DNA from: Dugong dugon
Lineage: Eukaryota; Chordata; Mammalia; Sirenia; Dugongidae
Direction: 5' to 3'
DNA: 64,000 bases
NCBI GenBank assembly: GCA_030035585.1
Contig: CM057473.1
Span: 13,070,501-13,134,500, forward strand
Every line of letters starts with the position of its first letter. The stretch's first letter is position 1. Shown piece after piece: positions 32,151 through 44,829 of the stretch. Position numbers and translations under genes: made by a program. Below the pieces are notes generated by a model, which saw nothing but the letters and a program-made list of their open reading frames with translations, was not told the DNA's origin and ran no database searches.

Positions 32151-33985
32151 ATAGCTTGCATAATTTAGCTCCTGTTTATTCTTTTGTCATCCTTCCTTCA
32201 GTTTGACTAGTCTGTCTTAGTCTGTAAGCTCCAATGAAATCTGTCCACAATGGGTGAATCTGCTGGTATTTGAAATGCCAAGGGCATAGTTCTCAGCATC
32301 ATAGCAACACACAAGCTACCACAGTAAGATAAACTGACAGACAGGTGATGGATGTCTCTTACTACTGTCAACTATTTACTACTTTTGCTTACATACGTAT
32401 ACCTGTGTATATGTGTAAAATACATGCTCCCATATCTGATGTTCCTTCAGTCTAATATTCCGTCACCAAAAACTATAAGGAACATTTATAAGATACAAAA
32501 ATTTTTTCAGTATATGTCAGATCATCCCATATACTGGTTAGGTGGGGGAATGCATCAATAAAGCAATAACATTATCTTATAATTATTCATGTACTGCTTA
32601 TTTGTGTTCTGGATTTGAAGTAAAAAACCCTAATGGCAGAACGCCATCCACCTTGCATTACAAAGTCTTTCACATACAGCTTTTCTTCCCCAGTGTCTGC
32701 TGTGTGTTCAAAGAATGCATGATTAATTTAATAACATAGTATTAAGATATAATTAAAGCCATAAATATGCTGAAACAAAATTGGATAATATATCACCAGG
32801 CCAATAAAAATGAACCATTGTATGACACGTTGTATTATCCCTGCCACTACCTTGTCCCATTAGCAAAGATAGCGGAGAGCTGCCTGCCAGTGTGCACTTC
32901 ATAATATCCGGCCTCACCTGTTATTTCTTTTGTGTCCTCACTTTACATACTACAATATTTACTTGTTTGTATTTTGAGCTGCAACGGAATCTATATTTTA
33001 GCTAGAATTGTTGGCATTTATATACAAGAAAGCAGCATTTTTAATGAAGAAACATTATTCTAATATAAATAAATAATAAATAAAATGCAGCCTGTATTTA
33101 TGTAATTGACCCTTCTGAGTTTGATTTCACAAATGACGAAAAAACAAAAAAGTTTATTTCCGGATGTACAAGATTGGTAGCTATTTGCTCTGACAAAAAA
33201 TTGTACACAAAAATCAAGCCAGACCAGCTTAGTACTTCCATTTCTTATCAGATGCTCTAGTTTGAGGTGCTGAGGGCACACAGGGAAAAAGCCAATATAG
33301 AATTTGAAAAGCAATTTGAACTTGTTTTGAAGCCGTAGCTTGCAATCTGAAGTGTTTTAGTGGATAACCATTTTAAATTCTGTCTCGCTCATATCTTTCG
33401 CTGTCAATATTGTTGAAACTTTCGAAGTTTTAAGATAAGACATTCTCTATTAAATTTTAGTTTAACCGTATTTAACAAGTGGCATTTTACGTTCAGCATT
33501 TCATCAGAATTAGTTAATCAAATGTGGTGCCTTCTACTTAAAGGATAAATATACTTGAGAAGATAGCTATCTGCTTCCTGTTGAGGAAGTTAAAATTTTA
33601 ATGCATGCTTTGTTGCTGCTATGGAATACTACTAAATATGCTCACATAGCTGAACTTTGAAGAACTGGATATGTGTTGATAAAATTCTGACTTACAGGTT
33701 TACAAAATACAAACCAACAAACAGGAACAATTATTTATATTTTCAGTGAAACAATTCTTACTCAGTGATTTTATTGAGTTCATTATGTATGCAAAACACT
33801 GGCGAGTTATAAAAAGCTATTTTCTGTAATATGTTGCTGATAGAATTTAGATATGCCTTCATAGTTTTTATGTTAAAATATGAGAAAACATTCCCAGGAC
33901 CCATTTAAAATATTGTTTGAAATTGTATACTAAAATATGAGTAAGTTTTTCATACAGTGTGGAGATATATTAAGACATTTTCATG
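32151..33985. other. intergenic DNA, no feature seen
   Basis: AT-rich, no recognised repeat, gene or RNA. Frames are short. Confidence 0.45.
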
Positions 33986-34023
33986 AATATGTTAAGACAT
34001 TTTTGAAAATGTCTTAACATATT
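33986..34023. repeat. 38-bp near-perfect palindrome
   Basis: AATATGTTAAGACATTTT (33986-34003) is followed by TG and then its exact reverse complement AAAATGTCTTAACATATT (34006-34023). An extra partial direct copy, TTAAGACATTTT, lies just upstream at about 33970-33981. No neighbouring element explains it. Confidence 0.95.
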
Positions 34024-34071
34024 AAAAAATTATTGTAATTTAAAAAAAAAATAAGGTAATTCATTAGTGGC

Positions 34072-34850
34072 TGTGAGAAACAAATCCTTCAGACAAGCCA
34101 GGTGGTGTGGTTTTCTCAGTTCTTCCTGCTGGCGTCTTCAGGTCTCCGAACAAACTCTGACCCCAACTGAGGCCTGATGTTTGTTCCCAAGGTTAGGAAG
34201 ATACACTTCTGGGCTAACCAGCCCCTCCTCAGGAAGTCAAGCGAGAATGATACAATAGGATGTTTTTAGCAGGGTTAAAAAGATACGGTTAGTTACTTAG
34301 GCTGTAGGTATGAAAAGCTGGGAGAGGATGTTTTCTTAGTCTTCCTAGTTATGGTGCAGGTAGGGCACACATAGCATAAGCTTACAGTCCACCTAAGTGG
34401 ACCTACCTGGCCAGGGGGGAGACTTGTAGTACCTAGGCTCCCATTTAAGCCCATCATTCATGGCACTAAGTGGGGTGTGCAAGGAAGAGTCCTCATCTCT
34501 GCCCAGACAGCTTTTGAGGGGGGACTGCTCGTTATGGAACTTCTCCGGCTGTCTGCTATCTGATTCTTGTAAATAATAAAAGCTGCTTTCCGTGGGCGAA
34601 CGTGTTCAGACTATCATTGGAAGGACGGGATACGTATGGAAGAATCCATGTTAGTTATTGGTGCTCTTTTTCTAATGGCCTCCTGGCTATCTAGACATTG
34701 GGCAGAACCTGTGAGTCCCCCGCTGATTTGGAGTGTTACCTTGCAGTTATGGCGTGGTCTAGCAGGACGTGTTGTCCTTCAATGGCTATTTTCTTTCTTT
34801 CTCTCATCTCTCTTTCTCTCTGTCAAAGTGTAAAAATGCATATTCTGTTA
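34072..34850 (+). mobile_element. LTR-like sequence (fossil retrovirus-like, class uncertain)
   Basis: A moderately GC-rich block starting TGTGAGAAACAAATCC, with a spaced AATAAAAGCTGCTTTCC poly(A)-signal arrangement at about 34577 and a pyrimidine-rich stretch after it, as in many LTRs. No matching second LTR, internal region or clear target-site duplication was found. Ends are approximate. Confidence 0.4.
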
Positions 34851-35500
34851 GGATAAAAGCAAAAAGACTTACTGAAGGCTCGAGACAGTTGAACCGGGGA
34901 AATACAAGTCTATCCAAGTGAAACTAAGCACTCCGAGTAGGTAAAGGCGAACAAAAACATTTATATAAAGAAATCTGGAACTTACAGTACAAAATTTTGA
35001 TTGGAGCCTACAGATTTAGCGAACTGAAAAGTGAGACAGCTTGAAGTCGAGGATTGGAAGGGATTAGTGCAAAGCATATATGTGGGTTGTTTGGACTGGC
35101 TGCTTTCTTAAATGACAGAAGTACATAACGAAAGGGGGATACGCAGGGTGGTCATAAGGCAACCACTAGGCTGTTCCAGGTATTGTTTTAGAAACCAGAA
35201 AGATTTTTAAATAGATTGTTATTTCACATCTGATTGGTAGACCTTTATTTGGCAGGCAACAAAAAGATTTAAAAGAAATTTCCTGCAACAGGGTACCTTG
35301 TGTGATTTCTGATAAAGCCACCTGCATCAACATCCCCTAACGACAGAGAAAAAAAAAAAAACATGCTTAAGACTGTACAAAGGTTAATGGTTGTCAGGGA
35401 AGTAAACAAGTGTCAAGAGGGAGCTGGAACTCAGACTTAGGCAGCTGATTCACTAAGGTCACGTGCCTCGGGTTTGGAGCCGTCATTCATCTCTGTCTAC
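34851..35500. other. unrecognised sequence next to LTR-like block
   Basis: Composition resembles the preceding LTR-like block more than the AT-rich background, with phrases such as GATTGGTAGACCTTTATTTG that occur in some LTR families. It may belong to the same fossil, but I cannot assign it. Confidence 0.25.
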
Positions 35501-35504
35501 ATAT

Positions 35505-35562
35505 GCGCATGTGTGCGTGTGTGTGCGCGCGCGTGTGTTTCTGCAGCTATGTGTATGTGTGG
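35505..35562. repeat. (GT)n/(GC)n alternating tract
   Basis: GCGCATGTGTGCGTGTGTGT followed by GCGCGCGCGTGTGTTT, an alternating purine-pyrimidine run of the kind able to adopt Z-DNA. Confidence 0.85.
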
Positions 35563-35627
35563 TGTATACTTTAATGTAGAAAAACAATAGGTACATTTTC
35601 TACTGTTACACATATGTAGAACATAGA

Positions 35628-36726
35628 CTACAAGAAAGATGTTTACCTCTGTTTTACAGACTATGCAAAGGCATTCGACTGTGTAGATCGTAACAAATTA
35701 CAGATAACAATGCAAAGAATGGGAATTCCAAGACACTTAATTGTGCTTATAAGGAACCTGTACATAGATCAAGAGGCAGTCGTCAAACAGAACAAGGGAA
35801 TACTGCATGGTTTAAAGTCAAGAAAGCTGTGCTTCAGGGTTGTATCCTTTCACCATACTTACTCAATCTGTATGCTGAGCAAATAATCTGAGAAGCTGGA
35901 CTCTATAAAGAAGAACGGGGCATCAGGATTGGAGAAAGACTCATTAACAACCTGCATTATGCAGATGACACAACCTTGCTAGCTGAAAGTGAAGAGGACT
36001 TGAAGCACTCACTGATGAAAATCAAGGACTACAGCCTTTAGTATGGATTACACCTCAGCATAAAGAAAACAAAAAATCCTCACAACTGGACCAATGAATA
36101 ACATCATGATAAACTGAGAAAAGATTGAAGTTGTCAAGGATTTCATTCCACCTGGATCTATAATCAACACCCACGGAAGCAGTAGTCAAGAGATCAAAAG
36201 ATGCATTGCAGTGGGCAAATCTGTGCAAAAGACTTCTTTAAAGTGTTAAATAGCAAAGATGTCACCTTGAAGACTAAGGTGCACCTGACTCAAGCCATAG
36301 TGTTTTCAATCTCCTCATATGCATGCAAAAGCTGGACAATGAATAAGGAAGACCAGACAAGAATTGATGCCTTTGAATTGTGGTGTTGGTGAAGAATATT
36401 GAATATACCATGAACTGCCAAAAGAAGGAACAAATCTGTGTTGGAAATAGTACAGCCAGAATGCTCTTTAGAAGCTATAATGGTGAGACTACATCTCACG
36501 TATTTTGGACATGTTGTCAGGAGAGATCAGTCCCTGGAGAAGGATATCATGCTTGATAAAGCAGAGGGTCAGTGAAAAAGAGGAAGACCCTGAACAAGAT
36601 GGATGTGGCTACAACAATGGGCTGAAGCATAACAACGATTATGAGGATGGCTCAGGATCGGCCAGTGTTTTGTTCTGTTATGAGTGCCATGAGTCAGAAC
36701 CGACTTGAGGGCACCAAACAACAACA
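35628..36726 (+). mobile_element. RTE-clade LINE, reverse transcriptase to 3' end
   Basis: 5'-truncated copy entering at the reverse-transcriptase palm. Decayed translation shows DYAKAFDCVDRNKL (from 35659), GIPRHLIVLIRNLYIDQ, QGCILSPYLLNLYAEQ, and the catalytic YADDTT at 35958-35975. The C-terminal region follows (VTLKTKVHLTQAIVFS, RDQSLEKDIMLDKAEG) and then the 3' UTR tail GAGTCAGAACCGACTTGAGG with CAACAACAG. In-frame stops and frameshifts are present. The 3' end is the sequence shared with the SINE tails here. Elements of this clade supply the enzymes that copy such SINEs. Confidence 0.9.
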
Positions 36727-37871
36727 GACTACAAGTTACAGATCTAGGATCTGGTAGGCAAAACTGTAGAAGAGACACCTAAGTCCTCGAAAATCAAAAT
36801 TCACAGGAAGTCCTTTTTGCGGGTTCTGCTTCTTCTTCCAGAGAAGTTATGGAGTGCTGATTTAAGCCACCTACCAACAAACAGCTACCAGCCCTTAAGA
36901 AACCTCACAAGCAAGGAGAAAAATACTAGGCCAGTGCAGACAATGCCTTCTCTAGGGCTTCTGACCATGGCCCTGTTTCCAACTGCTGCTAATGCCCACG
37001 TAGCCAGCAGAGGATTTCTTATTTCCATCAGTATGGATTGCCTGGACCCTGTTTATGCCGTACTGTTTGAGATTGTTAGATTTGATTGCCCACACTTCAA
37101 AGACATATCCTATTGACCCAGTTATTCTATGTCTGGGTCTCTCTCCCATATTCCCATGCTCCTAGCTGGTATTCCTACGTTTCATTGTTTGATTCTTGCT
37201 CCATAATGTTTATCTCAAGTTCTCTGCCTTGCTCATATTTGACTGTGATTAACATCCTCTCATATTAGGTTTATTTTACTGCTTGAGGCTGCTCACCCTC
37301 TTCTCTCACTTGAATCTTCATCCTTTGCTGTTTTTCTTTTGCATAAATGAATAACTCTTATTTACCTATCTAACTCTATGCTAAAACAGTTCTAGTATAC
37401 AGAAGCTGGTCTAGGCCAAGGGGATACAATCAATAGTAGGAGTTAAGGTAGATTAAGATAAATATATAGATAACATTGGGATATCACTCCAAATCAGTTA
37501 AGTAATTAAAATATGTACAAATTATTTTGTGTTTATTTAGGTTTGTCTTGTGTATCTAAGGAGTTAGCCCAATCCTTAAAAGAAACCATAAAGTCCGAAG
37601 ATGACAATTGTCAGGACTGGCATTGCTTTCTTTCCCGCCATATGTTATACTATGAATTTGTTGTTGTGTGTTTTGGCAAAATAAAACCAACTTGACATAG
37701 GTGATGTCCAAAATGGCTGAAAGGCGTATTTTTGAATTTAAAATGATTCTAGATTTTTTAAAATTACTCAAGTAAGGTATGAATGCATTGTTGTTAAAAT
37801 GGTTCAAACACATACAGAAGTATTTTGAATTAAACTACTCTATCATGTCCAGAGTTAACAACTATGAATTA
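36727..37871. other. intergenic DNA, no gene supported
   Basis: A 99-codon plus-strand frame at 36817-37116 and a 65-codon minus frame at 36952-37149 overlap; neither shows a recognisable domain, and both are probably chance. Confidence 0.4.
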
Positions 37872-38075
37872 TTTGTTGTTAGGTGCCATCTAGTTGATTT
37901 TGACTCATAGCGACCCCTATGTGACAATGTAGAATTGTCCTATAGGGTTTTCTATGCTGAAATCTTGATAAGAACAGATCGGCAGGTCTCTCTCCTATGG
38001 AGCAGCTGGGTGGGTTCAAACTGCCATCCTTTTGGTTAATAGCTGAGTGCTTAACTGTTGTGCCACGAGGAATCC
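37872..38075 (-). mobile_element. AfroSINE-like SINE, long variant
   Basis: Tail TTGTTGTTAGGTGCCATCTA, central TGCTGAAATCTTGATAAGAA, head GCTTAACTGTTGTGCCACGA on the plus strand. Confidence 0.9.
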
Positions 38076-38219
38076 TTATTTTTTATATAGTTTTATGATA
38101 TTTACACACATATGTATATACTTGGGTTTATAGCTTTTATTTTGAATTAACATTTTTATTTACTCTGTGGTTATTTGCCTTATGCTGGTTAATAATACGG
38201 AGTTTTTGTTTGTTTGTTT

Positions 38220-38790
38220 TTCATATATCTGAATATGACTGCATAACATCTGATTGAAGCACCTATTTCAATTGTTTAAACATTCCCCTACTGATAGTCA
38301 TTTGTATAATGTATATTGTTCCCATCTTTTACTATTGGGGAAAAAAAATGGTGATTAATATAGTTACAATTCATATGTGTGAGAGTATGAATTTCATGGT
38401 GTAGAATTTTTTTAATAGAAATATTTTATTTAAAAGTAGGTGTGTTATTGCACTTCATTAGATAATGTTTATCTTAAAATAGGAACCTTCTCAATTACAT
38501 TCATACAAATAGTATGAGAGTGCTGTTTCTCAAGTACTGAGATTCCAACAGTCCTTATGATAATATGCTAATCTGATCAATAAAAATGGCATTTTAGGGT
38601 TTGTTTAATTTAAATTTCCATATTTATAATTCTTATTTGAAACTTTCTTTTATATTTTTGACATTTTTCACTGGTTTGTGAGTCTTTCTTATAAATTCTT
38701 GGTTGGAATTCTTTCACATCTGGGTAAAGATTACTTTTATGAAATTTATGGCATGAAGATTTTTTTTGCTTAGTCTGACTTGGATTTTTG
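38220..38790 (-). mobile_element. old L1 LINE 3' region, antisense
   Basis: TGACTGCATAACATCTGATT, CCCCTACTGATAGTCATTTG, ATATGTGTGAGAGTATGAAT and, later, GACATTTTTCACTGGTTTGT follow a reverse-oriented old L1 3' region. Strongly diverged. Confidence 0.5.
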
Positions 38791-38925
38791 GATGTATTTA
38801 TGCAGAGGACTGGATTTGAATATTAACAAAATTGAACTTTGTCACACACCGATCTTGTTCCAGATTACTGAAAATAGCTTAAGGAATACTTTCTCTACAG
38901 AATGTGTTAGAAGATGTAGTTGTTG

Positions 38926-39170
38926 TTCGGTGTTGTCTAGTTGGTTCCAACTCATAGTGACCCTATGTACAACAAAATGAAACACTACTCTGTCCTGCAC
39001 CATCCTCACAATCGTTACTATGTTTGAGCCCATTGTTGCAGCCACTGTGTCAATCAATCCCATTGAGGGTCTTCCTCTTTTTTGCTGACCCTCTACTTTA
39101 CCAAGCATGATGTCCTTCTCCAGGGACTGATCCCTCCTGATAACATGTCCAAAGTATGTGAGACAAAATA
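38926..39170 (-). mobile_element. RTE LINE 3' end
   Basis: Minus-strand translation includes YFGHVIRRDQSLEKDIML and GKVEGQQKRGRPSMGLIDTV, the RTE C-terminus, followed by the tail GAGTTGGAACCAACTAGACA. 5'-truncated to about 245 bp. Confidence 0.9.
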
Positions 39171-39674
39171 TATGAAATATCCTATGAACGTATCTTCTCA
39201 AAAGTTTCTTCTTCCCTCACCAAGATTTTGCTTGACTAGTAATAATACCCTGTTTATCCATGGCACAGATCTTCTTTATTTAAGAAATAAGCAGCCAGGA
39301 TTCTTGAGTCACCATAGGACTCTCTTCCTTAGAATGTTGTCTGACTCACAGCAAAATTTACATGTGCTAGGAATATATTTCATTGTATTTTGCTTTACAT
39401 TATTCTTGGAATATAATCTAGACGTGTCTGATTACTAAACTTCTGTTCCTCAACACTTGAGTTTTTTCCACAAGGGTTTGTTCATTTAGATGAAAAGATA
39501 CTGCTACCATTTATTAAGATGAAGCATTTACCTGGCTAGTAAAATAAATTACATTATTTGATTGCTTTAGGTATATTAGGCAGATTAGATCTTAATAGAC
39601 TGCTGCCTTGTAATTTTTCTTTTTTGTTAATGCTATCCTTGTATAGATTTATTATCAGAGCTCTGTGAGCCTTA

Positions 39675-39890
39675 TGGAATCTCTGGGTAGTGCAAATTGT
39701 TAATGCACTCAGATGCTAACCGTGAGGCTAGAGATTCAAATCCACCCAGAGGCACCTCGGAAGAAAGGCCTGGTAATCTAATTCTAAACATCAGCCATGG
39801 AAAACCCTATAGAGCACAGTTCTACTCTGACACATATGGGGTGGCTATGAGTCTTAATAAATTCAATGGCAACTCCCTCCCCCACATCTA
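39675..39890 (+). mobile_element. AfroSINE-like SINE, second variant
   Basis: GGAATCTCTGGGTAGTGCAAA head, CCACCCAGAGGCACCTCGGA body, CTCTGACACATATGGGGTGG and tail. An exact duplication GTGAGCCTTA lies at 39665-39674 and 39891-39900. Confidence 0.9.
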
Positions 39891-39934
39891 GTGAGCCTTA
39901 CAGAAAGAGTTGGACAGCTTTATACTTTTTATCT

Positions 39935-40540
39935 GTGTACTGGATTTCTATCGCTATGTAACAAGTTACCACGAATTTAGTGGCTTAAAACAACACAAAT
40001 CTATTATAGTGCAGTTTCTGTAGGTCAGGAATCTAGATAATGGCCCACTGGGCCTTCTACTCGGGTTCTCACCAGGCTGAAATCAAGCGGTCAGCCAGTG
40101 GGGTGGTGCAATCTCATCTGAAGTTCACTGTCTTCTTTCATCCTGATTGATTGTTCTTAAATTTCAGTCACTTGTGGGTATAGAACTAAGGAAGTTAGCT
40201 CCTAGAGGACACCCACAGTTCCCTGCCACATGACCCTCTCCAAAATATGTCAGCTTGCTTTTTTGAGACCAACAGAAGAGAGTCTACGGCTTTCAATCTC
40301 TATGATTTTTCCTACCTTTTAAGAGCCCACCTAATTGTGTCATTATGACTTTGATGAACTCAAAGCCAGCTGATTAGGGCCCTTAATTACATCTAAAAAG
40401 TACCTTCAACTTTGCAATATAATGTAAGCATCACAGTCACACTTCCCATCCACACTGACGAGGAGGAGATTACCCAGGGGTGTATACAAAAAGTGAGATC
40501 TTTGGGCCATCTTAGAATTCTGCCTACCACTATCTGGACC
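39935..40540 (-). mobile_element. old MaLR-like LTR (fossil)
   Basis: GTAACAAGTTACCACGAATT, TAGTGGCTTAAAACAACACA and TTTCTGTAGGTCAGGAATCT start an ancient reverse-oriented LTR-like repeat; GAACTCAAAGCCAGCTGATTAG lies further in. Related to 21670-22436. Family recognition tentative. Confidence 0.5.
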
Positions 40541-42599
40541 ATTATATGGGGCTCTAAAAACAACTACAGTACTGTCTTATTCTGGAAGTTTTTTGTTTGT
40601 TTGTGGTAAATTTATGACTATGGTTGCAATTTTTTTCTAAGAGAATTGAATTATATAGGTTTATTCTAGGTGCTATTTCAGGAATTCCAGTAAACTGTGA
40701 CCATATTGTCTAATGTGTTATTATACATTTGTACATATTTACACTAATTGTTTAATAATTATTTATATGGTTTATTTCTGCTCCCTTTTTCTTTATTTGT
40801 ATAAGTGGCTTCTTCTCTTTGTACTGATCAGAATATCCTTGAATATCTAGAACATAACATCAGTTCACTGATTCAATCTGCTATCAACCATTTCATCCGA
40901 TGAATGTGTTGAAGCTTTTCTAGGTAACTAGGCAGTCATGTTCTCTTTCCAATTAGACATTTTGATCTAAACTTAAAGCAAATTCCAGAATGCTAACAGC
41001 CCTGCAGAGTCTTACTTTGCACATGTGTAGGTTGCTCTCTAACCAAGACCCCTCAGTGTAGTCCAGTGGATAATCTGGAATCCTGCCCTACCTCTTTGTG
41101 CAACTCCTTATTCTTACATGCCCTGACTCACAGTTTCCTCAGCCTATTAAGATGGATAACTCCACTTGGGATTTATCTCCTTGCTTCATAGTCCAAAAGA
41201 ACTTCCAGGCAGAATACCCTATCTGTTGAAAAATGACCGTGAGTTTCATCTTACTCAATTACTTTTGCCAAAGGATACAGTGCAGTCTAGCATTGCTCAT
41301 TGTTAAATGCTTAAAAATGGTTGTCTAATATATTTTGTCCTGTTTACATTTGTTTTCATTAGGACAGCAAGTCTGGTACCAACGACTCTGTCACAGTTGT
41401 AAATAGGAATTCATCACAGTAATTATATAATCAGAAAAATATTTTAATGAATATAATTGATAAGTGTTCTGAAGTTATATTAATTAATATCACAATTGAA
41501 ATACAATATGATTCTAAGGATTCTTGAAATTTTGTCTAGATACTGCAAAAATTAATAAAATCATAGAACTATCCTCAAACCACGTGGCCATTAATTAGAA
41601 TTCTAATTTCCTGAAGGAGATAGGACCTTGTGCTTCAGCCAGTTTGAAAATAACAAGTGGGCACAATTTTGATGAGTATCAAGTTGTAGGGAGTATATTT
41701 TGCTTTGCATAGCATTCATAGTGCTATACTAGACATTAAAGATAAAAGTCTTGAGGAACACATGGTGGGTGAGTGTTCAGGGTAAGAATCTCTTCTAGCA
41801 ATTTGAGGAATAAATCATACCTGGACATGGAAGTCATACTTTGTAGAATGGGAAGGTATGCTTCTTTGTTTCCTTCCTCAGCCCTAATGAAATACTCTGG
41901 ACACACACCAAACCTCTCCTTTCCACATATCACCTCTTAAAACGCTTATATTCCAAGTTCTTACTCTCACTTACTCCACACCTTCCTTCTTGTTAAGTTC
42001 TTTAACAATGCCTGGAGTTTGCTTACCAGCTACTCTTTCCTTCATTGCGTTGGAAATTCAACTAAAAACTTTTGGCTTTCCTCCTCTTGGCTTTGACACC
42101 TCCTGAGACTCCCTTACAATTTGGTTTCTTGTGAAATAGTCTCCGAATGACATATTCTACTGATATGTTGTAACACTCACAGACAAATTTTAGCTTCAGC
42201 TGGTCAGAAGGAGCCACTGACAGCTAACAGGAATTTTTTTTTTCCATTAATTTTAGGGATATTATTTAGTTTCATATATGTAACTATGTATTGAGAGAGG
42301 GAGAAATATGGTGGTATTTCCTGGCCTGACAAGAGGAATGTGTACTGAACAATATTCATTATACTTGATAGTTCTTTTCAAGTACATACATTTCCAAAGC
42401 TTTTATCAAGGGAAAACTTCTACAGCCCAAAAAAAAAAAAAAGTCAGAAAACCATGATAAGGAGTAAAGCAAGACACCCCATTAAGCCACAACCAGCATC
42501 TTCAGAATCTCTAGAATTTTGACTCTGTAATTTCTCTTTCTGTCTCAGAGAAGTCTGAAAACCATGAATAAAATGTATAAGGCACTAATTTAGAAAGCA
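40541..42599. other. intergenic DNA, no feature seen
   Basis: AT-rich, with no gene, RNA or confident repeat. Confidence 0.45.
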
Positions 42600-42735
42600 T
42601 GTGTTATAATACTGAAACTGCCCCCAACTTGATGAATTATGTGACTTTTGACAAATCAGTTAACCTGTGTGGCTCTTGACTTTCTGGCTGTTCAAATAAA
42701 TTGTTGAGGATACGAAAGACGTAGATGATTTCTAC
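42600..42735 (+). mobile_element. MIR SINE fragment
   Basis: ATGTGACTTTTGACAAATCA followed by GTTAACCTGTGTGGCTCTTG matches the MIR 5' core (TGTGACCTTGGGCAAGT...TTAACCTCTCTG). Diverged. Confidence 0.6.
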
Positions 42736-43385
42736 TTTCTGCCCCAGCTATAGCATTGTGCCAGGGATGATCTACGTGTAATTAGTTTTCAAAAGTTGGA
42801 AATATTTAAGACTTTGACAATTAATGAATTATCATAATAAGAAATGGTAAGATATCTAGAGAAAAGATAACTATAACTCATTGTCAGGACACTTAAACAA
42901 TAAGTATGACCATTCACTTTGTATTGCAGAACAATTTAAAACTTGATAGAACCCTACGACATTATGTGATCATAAAAATGAATGGTTTGATACAGATGAA
43001 TGGCTAATGGCTATAATAAATATTAACTATTTCCTGCAAACATTTCAAATGTGAATTCATAATGGCCTATTACAGGAAAAGCATTTTCAATCTTCATATG
43101 ATCTAGAACTTGACTACCCATTTTAAGCACTGGGTGTTCTTTTTTTCCCAGATTTTCATTATTCAGAGTGAAAAATGATCTCAAGAGAACCTGGAACTTT
43201 TATCACTCTTAATGTTATATTGCTTTGTGTAAGTTAATTGTGGATATGATGTAAATTTAAATAATGTGATATAGGAGAATTTTCTTTTAGTAAAACCGTT
43301 CCTAAACAGCTTCCTACAATGCTAGAAATGAATGTATACCGCATCTTAGTTTTGCAAGTTTGAAGACCTCTGGAGATTTGATTCT
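42736..43385. other. intergenic DNA, no feature seen
   Basis: No gene or repeat recognised. Confidence 0.45.
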
Positions 43386-43490
43386 ATGTCTACACCTATG
43401 TCTATGCCTCTCCCCATATCTATCTATCTACATATCTTTATATTTATATCCTCATCTGTAACTATCACTGTCTATCTGATCAGCTGTAGA
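43386..43490. repeat. degenerate TCTA/CTAT-rich tract
   Basis: Irregular CTATGTCTACACCTATGTCT and ATCTATCTATCTACATATCT units; the plus-strand frame over it is a by-product. Confidence 0.7.
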
Positions 43491-43924
43491 CACACACACC
43501 AAGAGAGAGAACTATATTTTGCCAGCGGCAGTCACATCAACATAGTGATAATGGGTTGGATTACCTAACTAATTAGATCGTTAACCAATCCCTAAGTGAG
43601 TGAAATACACAGGTTTTAAAGGCAAAGAAAATATAGAACTTTCAAACACTGACCAAACATGAAACAATATGTGGACAAGATGTGACGCACTGAGGTAGAA
43701 AAATGTGGGACGATTCTGTATCTCTCACAGGAAAGAGAATTGTGGCGGGTTTGAGGGCACCTCAAACAATCTTTAGATGCCCTCCGATATGTTTCCTCAG
43801 ACTCAGCTTGACATTTTAAAATACTCACTTTTAAATAGAAAAGGATTTTTGCATTAAGATACAGATTGTTGCTAATCCTTTCCATGTTTTTTCTTTTTTT
43901 TTCTTCTGTAAACTCTCATATTCC

Positions 43925-44045
43925 CAGGTTTATCCATTCATTCAAACATTCCACAAATAGCTAGGGAACACCAGATGAGCCACACCCTATTTTAGGTGCT
44001 ACAAACCAAGCAATGAGCAAAACTTACAAACTTACCTGCCCACTG
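43925..44045 (-). mobile_element. L2 LINE 3' end, antisense
   Basis: TCCATTCATTCAAACATTCC, ACACCAGATGAGCCACACCC, TTTTAGGTGCTACAAACCAA and ATGAGCAAAACTTACAAACT follow reverse-oriented L2. Confidence 0.55.
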
Positions 44046-44655
44046 ATACATTTTTGAGTGTCAGTCCTTAATTATGGCTGCTAAATGGGACACTTCTCTT
44101 ATGTCCAGGGAACTATATACGTCTCGTTTTATCATCTGTGCTTCATCCCTGTTGCACTCTCTTTATTTCAGGACTCAGTTTCTCTGTGCCATGTGAAGCT
44201 TCTGCCAGTTTTGGACTATATTTATGTTTGTTGTTTGAGACATGCAAACTGCCTCCATCTGTGTTGGAAATCCATCTGCAGCATGCTTTGAACTTGCAAC
44301 TGTTCTTGCTCTCCCATCTGTGGGCTAGATTTCTAAGCAAAATGTTGTTTTTGCTTTGTTTTGTTTTTTAACCTCCTGAAAAAGACTTCTCCTTCTACTT
44401 TTGAATGTCTAACAATACAGTTGAACAGATTCACTGACTATTTAAACAGAGATGTCTGCTTTTTTTTTAATCCATAATATGTGCCAAGAGGTTTATGATA
44501 AACACGGAGCTTCGTGAAATACTCAAAGCCTCCTGACTCGGTAGATTTGCAGTAGTCCAGAAATCTCCCCTTCCCCCAACCATCTTTTTAGTATTTAGTT
44601 TTGGCACTTAACCCATAACTTAAAATGGATTAAATAAAAACCTGTCCTCCTTCAG
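44046..44655. other. intergenic DNA, no feature seen
   Basis: Overlapping short frames at 44085-44371 show no domain. Confidence 0.4.
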
Positions 44656-44667
44656 TAAATCCCTATA

Positions 44668-44818
44668 ACCAAAAAACCCATCACCATCGAGTAGATTGCA
44701 ACTCATAGCGACCTTATAGGATAGAGTAAAGCTGTGCCGTAGGGTTTCCAAGGAGCAGTTAGTGGATTTCAACAGTCGCCCTTTGGGTTAGCATCTGAGC
44801 TCTTAACGACTGCACCAC
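44668..44818 (-). mobile_element. AfroSINE-like SINE
   Basis: CACCATCGAGTAGATTGCAA tail to GACTGCACCAC head on the plus strand. AAATCCCTA is duplicated at 44657-44665 and 44819-44827. Confidence 0.9.
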
Positions 44819-44829
44819 AAATCCCTAAA

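Noticed and set aside
36817-37116. 99-codon plus-strand frame after the RTE copy
   Set aside because: No family resemblance, and an overlapping minus-strand frame is equally open; treated as chance.
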